NCBI GenBank assembly: GCA_050330975.1
Contig: JBHJHK010000118.1
Coordinates: 1-10,156, forward strand
Direction of reading: 5' to 3'
Length of the DNA: 10,156 nucleotides
Source: JBHJHK01 sp050330975
Lineage (GTDB): Bacteria; Pseudomonadota; Gammaproteobacteria; Competibacterales; Competibacteraceae
Positions within the stretch are counted from its first letter, which is position 1; each line of letters starts with the position of its first letter. The notes beneath the pieces are model-generated. The model saw nothing but the letters and a program-made list of their open reading frames with translations. It did no database searches and was not told where the DNA came from. A program made the position numbers and the translations under genes. Shown piece after piece: positions 6,225 through 10,156 of the stretch.

Positions 6225-8558
6225 ATGAACGACGAGTTCGAGGCCCAAGCCCTCCACTACCACCGCTACCCGACCCCCGGCAAACTCCAGGTCAACCCCT
6301 CCAAGCCCCTGGCCAACCAACGGGACCTGGCCTTGGCCTACTCCCCCGGGGTCGCCGCCGCCTGTCAAGCCATCGTCGCCAACCCCCAGGTGGCGGCCGA
6401 TTACACCGCCCGCAGCAACTTGGTGGCGGTGATCAGCAACGGCACGGCGGTACTGGGCCTTGGGGACATCGGCCCCCTGGCCTCGAAGCCAGTGATGGAG
6501 GGCAAGGGAGTGCTGTTCAAAAAATTTGCCAACATCGACGTGTTCGACATCGAGGTGGCGGAGACCGACCCCGAGCGGTTTGTCGCCATCGTCAAAAGCC
6601 TCGAGCCCACCTTTGGCGGCATCAATCTAGAAGACATCAAGGCGCCGGAGTGTTTTGCCATCGAGCGCCAACTGCGCTCACTGATGAACATCCCCGTGTT
6701 CCACGACGATCAACACGGCACCGCCATCATCGCCGCCGCCGCCATTAAAAACGCCCTCAAACTGGTGGAGAAACCCCTGGAAACCGTGGGTTTAGTGGCC
6801 TCGGGGGCCGGGGCCGCGGGAATCGCCTGCCTGGATATCTTGGTGGGCTTGGGGCTGCCCAAGGAGCAGATCATCGTCTGCGACAGCCGGGGGGTCATCT
6901 ACCAGGGGCGCAATGTCGGTATGGACCCACAAAAGGCCCAGTACGCCGCCGCCACCCCCCACCGCACCCTGGCCGAGGCCATCGAGGGGGCCGACATCTT
7001 TTTGGGGGTCTCCAAACCGGGGCTACTGACCGCCGAGATGGTGGCCTCCATGGCGGCCAAGCCCATCATCCTCGCCCTGGCCAACCCCATTCCGGAAATC
7101 ATGCCCGAGGCGGTCAAGGCGGTGCGCGACGATGCCATTATCGCCACGGGACGCTCCGATTACCCCAACCAGGTCAACAACGTCCTGTGCTTTCCCTATA
7201 TGTTCCGCGGCGCCTTGGATGTGGGGGCCACCACCATCAACGAAGCCATGAAGCTGGCCATGGTGGATGCTTTGGCGGAGCTGGCCACCCGCCCGGTGGA
7301 CGAAGACGTCGCCGCGGCCTACGGGGCCAAGCGGTTGCAATTTGGCCCCGATTACTTGATTCCCAAGCCCTTCGACAACCGGCTGATGGTGGAGCTACCC
7401 CAGGCGGTGGCCCGCGCCGCCATGGCATCAAAGGTGGCCACCCGCCCCATCGAAGACTTCGCCGCCTACAGAGCCCGCCTGGGGGATTACGTCGACCGCA
7501 CCAACTTGGCCATGCGACCCATCTTCGACCAGGCCAAGGCCGATCCAAAGCGGGTGGTGTACGCCGAAGGGGAGGAGGAGCGGGTGCTGCGGGCCGTCCA
7601 GGTGGTGTTGGAGGAGCAAACGGCGGTACCCATCGTCATCGGTCGTCGCGACTGGGTGGCCAAGCGGCTGGAAAAGACTGGCCTTGGGTTGCGCATCGAC
7701 CGCGATTTTCAACTGATCGATCCCTTCGACAACCCCCACTACAGCGAGTGTTGGCAAGCCTACCACAGCCTTCGGGAGCGCTTTGGGGTGGACCCCAGCG
7801 CCGCCCGGATCCGCATCAACACCCGCCCCACGGTGTTGGGGGCCATGCTGGTGCGCTTGGGCTACGCCGATGCCCTGCTGTGCGGCACCATCGGCAGCTA
7901 TTGGGACCACCTGCGCCACGTCAAAGAGACCGTGGGCCTGAGCCCCGGCAATACCACCATCGGCGCCTTGACCATGGTGATGACCCCTAAGGGGACGCTG
8001 TTTTTGTGCGACACCCATGTCAACGTCGATCCCAGTGCCGTCCAGTTGGCCGACTTGACCGTCCTCGCCGCCGAGCGGGTACGGCGCTTTGGCATCAACC
8101 CCAAGGTGGCGCTGCTGTCCCACTCCAACTTTGGCTCCAGCCTCGCCCACCAGGCCCGCAAGATGGCCGACACCCTGGAAATCCTCCAGGAACGGGTCCC
8201 CCACCTGGAGGTGGAGGGGGAAATGCAGGCCGACAGCGCCCTAGGGGAGAGTCTGCGCCAGCGGATCTTTCCCCATTCGCGGCTGAGCGGCGCCGCCAAC
8301 CTTCTGGTGATGCCCAATATCGACGCCGCCAACATCGCCTTGAATCTGTTGCGCAGCGTCGCCGACTGCACCTCGGTGGGCCCCATCATCATGGGAGTGG
8401 GCCTGCCGGCCCACGTGCTGAGCAAGAACGCCCGGGCCCGGCGCATCGTCAATATGACGGCGGTGGCCGCCGTGGAAGCCCAGCTCCAGGGGAGATCCGC
8501 AGAGCCGAAGCCCCCGGGGGCTTCGGCAAAGGACCCGACGGCGGGACTCGTCCCCTAG
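6225..8558 (+). CDS. maeB: NADP-dependent malic enzyme with C-terminal phosphotransacetylase-like domain
   Basis: MaeB decarboxylates (S)-malate to pyruvate with reduction of NADP, supplying NADPH and linking the TCA cycle to pyruvate. The protein is 777 residues, against 759 for E. coli MaeB. The malic enzyme part (about 1-425) has Tyr39 in AYSPGV, Lys94 in KPVMEGK, metal ligands Glu136-Asp137 (LEDIKAP) and Asp162 (FHDDQHGTA), and a Rossmann loop GAGAAG (194-199), then ANPIPEI and SDYPNQVNN. These positions agree with the E. coli enzyme. From about residue 430 a phosphotransacetylase-like domain follows (VVYAEGEEERVLRA, then TIGSYWDHLR); in this family it is regulatory, often sensing acetyl-CoA, rather than catalytic. 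The ATG has GGAG 7 nt upstream. The last 18 or so residues form a Pro/Ala/Lys tail beyond the usual end, and the stop overlaps the convergent CBS gene. NADP preference is by family; the cofactor was not tested. Confidence 0.95.
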   Translation: MNDEFEAQALHYHRYPTPGKLQVNPSKPLANQRDLALAYSPGVAAACQAIVANPQVAADYTARSNLVAVISNGTAVLGLGDIGPLASKPVMEGKGVLFKKFANIDVFDIEVAETDPERFVAIVKSLEPTFGGINLEDIKAPECFAIERQLRSLMNIPVFHDDQHGTAIIAAAAIKNALKLVEKPLETVGLVASGAGAAGIACLDILVGLGLPKEQIIVCDSRGVIYQGRNVGMDPQKAQYAAATPHRTLAEAIEGADIFLGVSKPGLLTAEMVASMAAKPIILALANPIPEIMPEAVKAVRDDAIIATGRSDYPNQVNNVLCFPYMFRGALDVGATTINEAMKLAMVDALAELATRPVDEDVAAAYGAKRLQFGPDYLIPKPFDNRLMVELPQAVARAAMASKVATRPIEDFAAYRARLGDYVDRTNLAMRPIFDQAKADPKRVVYAEGEEERVLRAVQVVLEEQTAVPIVIGRRDWVAKRLEKTGLGLRIDRDFQLIDPFDNPHYSECWQAYHSLRERFGVDPSAARIRINTRPTVLGAMLVRLGYADALLCGTIGSYWDHLRHVKETVGLSPGNTTIGALTMVMTPKGTLFLCDTHVNVDPSAVQLADLTVLAAERVRRFGINPKVALLSHSNFGSSLAHQARKMADTLEILQERVPHLEVEGEMQADSALGESLRQRIFPHSRLSGAANLLVMPNIDAANIALNLLRSVADCTSVGPIIMGVGLPAHVLSKNARARRIVNMTAVAAVEAQLQGRSAEPKPPGASAKDPTAGLVP
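8504..8527. repeat. Perfect 24-bp palindrome in the 3' end of maeB
   Basis: The half-site GCCGAAGCCCCC (8504-8515) is followed at once by its exact reverse complement (8516-8527). As RNA it can fold as a 10-bp stem with a CCGG loop in either strand. It encodes part of the Pro/Ala tail of MaeB and lies 28 nt before the maeB stop. It could act as a transcription-ending or 3'-protecting hairpin for maeB or for the convergent genes, but no T-run follows on either side. Function is inferred only. Confidence 0.6.
8555..8558. other. Shared CTAG: overlapping convergent stop codons of maeB and the CBS gene
   Basis: The plus-strand TAG of maeB (8556-8558) and the minus-strand TAG of the CBS gene (8557-8555) lie in one CTAG, so the two genes overlap by 4 nt tail to tail. 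There is no intergenic space for a conventional terminator for either gene. Confidence 0.9.
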
Positions 8559-9187
8559 CCCGGCGAGCCCTCCCCCGGCGAGGATCCTTGGTCGTCGGCC
8601 AGTAGGGCATCGAGCTTGGAGGCCGTCAGGGGGGCGGCGGCGGGGTCGACGGTCAGCCCCAGCTGGCGGGCGATTTGGGACACGGAAAATACCCCCCGCA
8701 CCGCCTGGCGGCCGGTGGTGGGGTCTCGATCCACCACCATGGCGTGTTGGCGATCCACCTGCCGCAGGGTGGCGATGATATCCCCCACCCGGGCCCGGGC
8801 CACATCTTCCATGGCCAGGACGTCCAAGCGCCCCTTTAGGGTCATGACATCCCGCACCAGGAGTTCCTCCCGGGTGAGATGGGATTTCTCCAACAGCCGC
8901 CGGGGGCGCTCGCCGTCGATGTCGCGGCTGGTGATGAGCCCCCGCACGGCACCGGTGTCGTCGCACACCAACAACAACCGCACCCCCCGGGCGATCATGG
9001 TCTCCCGGGCCCGGTCGATGGGGGTGGCCAGCCCCGTGGTGTGGGCCGTCACCAGGGAAAAGTCCGTCATGACCTCCAGGGCGGGGGCGGTGAGGGTCAC
9101 CCGCTCGGGCAAAGTCTGCCGGGGGCTGAAATACCCCACGGCGTCGGTGGGGGCGTGGAAGGCCAGGGGTTGGAACGATGGATTCAT
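8555..9187 (-). CDS. CBS-domain protein of unknown role
   Basis: This 210-residue protein consists almost wholly of a pair of CBS motifs, a module that commonly binds adenine nucleotides or S-adenosylmethionine. CBS1 is about residues 36-95 (PALEVMTDFSLVT, then GVRLLLVCDDTGAVRGLITSRDI) and CBS2 about 100-172 (LLVRDVMTLKGRLDVL, then DRQHAMVVD and VRGVFSVSQIARQLG). There is no attached catalytic, DNA-binding or transport domain and no signal peptide or membrane segment. The ATG at 9187 has only a weak purine-rich site (GAGCGAG) upstream. It lies 49 nt after the Nudix gene and ends in a low-complexity Ser/Pro/Gly tail whose TAG shares CTAG with the maeB stop. Partner and ligand cannot be deduced; a regulator of a nearby enzyme or of a stress response is only a guess. 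Confidence 0.85.
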   Translation of the reverse strand: MNPSFQPLAFHAPTDAVGYFSPRQTLPERVTLTAPALEVMTDFSLVTAHTTGLATPIDRARETMIARGVRLLLVCDDTGAVRGLITSRDIDGERPRRLLEKSHLTREELLVRDVMTLKGRLDVLAMEDVARARVGDIIATLRQVDRQHAMVVDRDPTTGRQAVRGVFSVSQIARQLGLTVDPAAAPLTASKLDALLADDQGSSPGEGSPG

Positions 9188-9236
9188 GGGGTCTCGCTCG
9201 ATCTATGCCGTGCCACCCCGGAGGCGGGGGGCGACC

Positions 9237-9713
9237 CTAGGGGGAATTTGCTGTGGAATGGGCCACGGGGTTTTCGGCGATGACGCCGTCCACCCAGCGC
9301 AATATGGCCCGCACCCGCGGGGTGAGCAATTGCCAGGCCTCCTCGCGGTCCACCCAGCGGTATTCGCTGTGCTCGGGGCGACCCAACACAGGGTTGATGG
9401 GCAAGTGCACCGCCTTGGTGTGGGTCTGGGCGACGTAGTACCGGGCCACCTTGCGCCCTTGGTTGTAGGGCTGGGTTTGGCGATAGACATGCCCCCAGTA
9501 AAACCGCAGGTCGCAGATACTGGACTCCTCCTGGACTTCGCGAATCGCCGCCTCAAGGGGTGATTCCCCGGCCTCCACCATGCCCTTGGGAAAGTCCCAG
9601 TAGTCGTAGGCCCGCAGCAACAGGTAGCGATAGCCAGGCTCTTGGCGCCGCACCACGACGACGCCGGCCGACAGGATGCGCGCAGGGGAAGAACGCTTTG
9701 GCGATCGGCTCAT
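9237..9713 (-). CDS. Nudix hydrolase, likely diadenosine polyphosphate (Ap4A-type) hydrolase
   Basis: Nudix enzymes hydrolyse nucleoside diphosphates linked to another group. This 158-residue protein has one Nudix domain. The box covers residues 44-66: Gly44, Glu50, then REVQEE at 58-63 with the metal-binding Glu59, Glu62 and Glu63, and Ile66; the usual Gly at 65 is Ser. The segment just before the box, DYWDFPKGMVEAGE (37-50), resembles asymmetric bis(5'-nucleosyl)-tetraphosphatases, which keep a W-FPKG pattern. That points to Ap4A-type substrates, but pyrophosphohydrolases such as RppH are related and substrate cannot be settled by reading. The ATG at 9713 is chosen because the domain's first strand (ARILSAGVVVVRR) follows shortly; GAGAGGG upstream overlaps closely, a short spacing. 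The frame is open to 9779, nearly up to hemE. It lies 75 nt after hemE and 49 nt before the CBS gene, in the same direction. Confidence 0.88.
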   Translation of the reverse strand: MSRSPKRSSPARILSAGVVVVRRQEPGYRYLLLRAYDYWDFPKGMVEAGESPLEAAIREVQEESSICDLRFYWGHVYRQTQPYNQGRKVARYYVAQTHTKAVHLPINPVLGRPEHSEYRWVDREEAWQLLTPRVRAILRWVDGVIAENPVAHSTANSP

Positions 9714-9788
9714 GGGCCCTCTCAAAGCGGCGGCGGGGGGCCACGGGGGGTTGTGGTCCGCGCCCGAAAGCCACCGCAAAACCCTAAC

Positions 9789-10156
9789 TCATGGAGATCG
9801 CTCTCCACTGAGGGTGTGGACGGCGTCGACCATCACCGCCACGGCTTCGGGGTCGACGGCGGGGTGGATACCGTGCCCCAAGTTGAAGACATGGCCGGGA
9901 CCGGACCCAAAGCTCGCCAGCACCCGTTGAACTTCGGCCCGCAGGGCGCTTTCACCGGCGTAGAGGGCACAGGGATCGAGGTTGCCCTGGAGGGCCACGC
10001 GCTCCCCCACTCGAGCCCGGGCACAGGCCAGGTCGATGGTCCAGTCCACCCCCAGGGCATCGGCGCCAATCGCCCCCAACGACTCCAGCCATGGCCCCCC
10101 CCCCAACGAGAACAAGAACACCCGCACACGTCGTAGCTGCGCCTGGCGCTCGAGCT
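9789..10156 (-). CDS. hemE: Uroporphyrinogen decarboxylase, C-terminal part (5' end outside window)
   Basis: HemE removes four carboxyl groups from uroporphyrinogen III to give coproporphyrinogen III in heme synthesis, in the cytoplasm. The last 121 or so codons, about one third of a typical 350-residue protein, are in the window; the reading frame is open to the right edge. Visible C-terminal signatures are FLFSLGGGPWLESL, GADALGVDWTIDLACAR, ALQGNLDPCALYA and HVFNLGHGIHPAVDP, ending in AVHTLSGERSP. The GHGIH and QGNLDP motifs are close to those of the E. coli protein, so identity is secure although the N-terminal arginine-rich substrate loop is not seen. A GTG at 10127 is internal and not the start. 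It is the first gene of the minus-strand group hemE, Nudix, CBS as seen here. Confidence 0.95.
   Translation of the reverse strand, partial: LERQAQLRRVRVFLFSLGGGPWLESLGAIGADALGVDWTIDLACARARVGERVALQGNLDPCALYAGESALRAEVQRVLASFGSGPGHVFNLGHGIHPAVDPEAVAVMVDAVHTLSGERSP
9792..9807 (-). other. Small hairpin with GNRA-type loop at the hemE stop codon
   Basis: On the minus strand TGGAGA-GCGA-TCTCCA forms a 6-bp perfect stem with a GCGA loop, covering the last sense codons of hemE and the first base of its stop. GTTAGGGTTTT follows just after. It could be a weak terminator or an RNA-stability element between hemE and the Nudix gene, but the stem is short and the T-run modest. Confidence 0.3.

Noticed and set aside
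7428..8204. 258-codon open frame antisense to maeB
   Set aside because: It is a shadow of the intact malic enzyme gene, with no recognisable motif or ribosome binding site.
1..10156. Search for a novel defence, mobile or other accessory system
   Set aside because: All ten genes fall in core metabolic or common housekeeping families; no transposase, integrase, tRNA-flanked junction, CRISPR spacing or long direct repeats were seen.

Overview
The window is GC-rich, densely coding bacterial chromosome. It carries ten protein-coding genes, two of them cut by the window edges. No RNA gene, mobile element or CRISPR array was seen. A WaaF-type heptosyltransferase implies an LPS-bearing Gram-negative. 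The order gph-trpE-trpG-trpD, ilvE beside waaF, and a MaeB-type two-domain malic enzyme fit a gammaproteobacterium, perhaps a high-GC environmental lineage. This placement is inferred from gene content and order only; genus cannot be told.

Layout. (1) Positions 1-3900, minus strand: gph -> trpE -> trpG -> trpD, running off the left edge. It encodes phosphoglycolate phosphatase followed by the first two enzymatic steps of tryptophan synthesis. trpE/trpG and trpG/trpD are 14 and 5 nt apart; trpE is preceded by a 126-nt leader. (2) Positions 3901-4121: divergent intergenic region with one AT-richer island, the likely promoter zone for both sides. (3) Positions 4122-8558, plus strand: ilvE (branched-chain aminotransferase), waaF (LPS inner-core heptosyltransferase II) and maeB (NADP-type malic enzyme with a phosphotransacetylase-like domain). 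(4) Positions 8555-10156, minus strand: hemE (3' part) -> Nudix hydrolase -> CBS-domain protein. This cluster converges on maeB, and the two facing stop codons share one CTAG.

The genes are core metabolism: tryptophan and branched-chain amino acids, 2-phosphoglycolate salvage, the malate/pyruvate node, heme, LPS core and nucleotide housekeeping. I found no sign of a new defence, mobile or secretion system. The points worth a second look are small: a perfect 24-bp palindrome and low-complexity tails at the maeB/CBS junction, a hairpin-bearing leader before trpE, a Nudix box with Ser for its last Gly, a small hairpin at the hemE stop, and several non-ATG starts.
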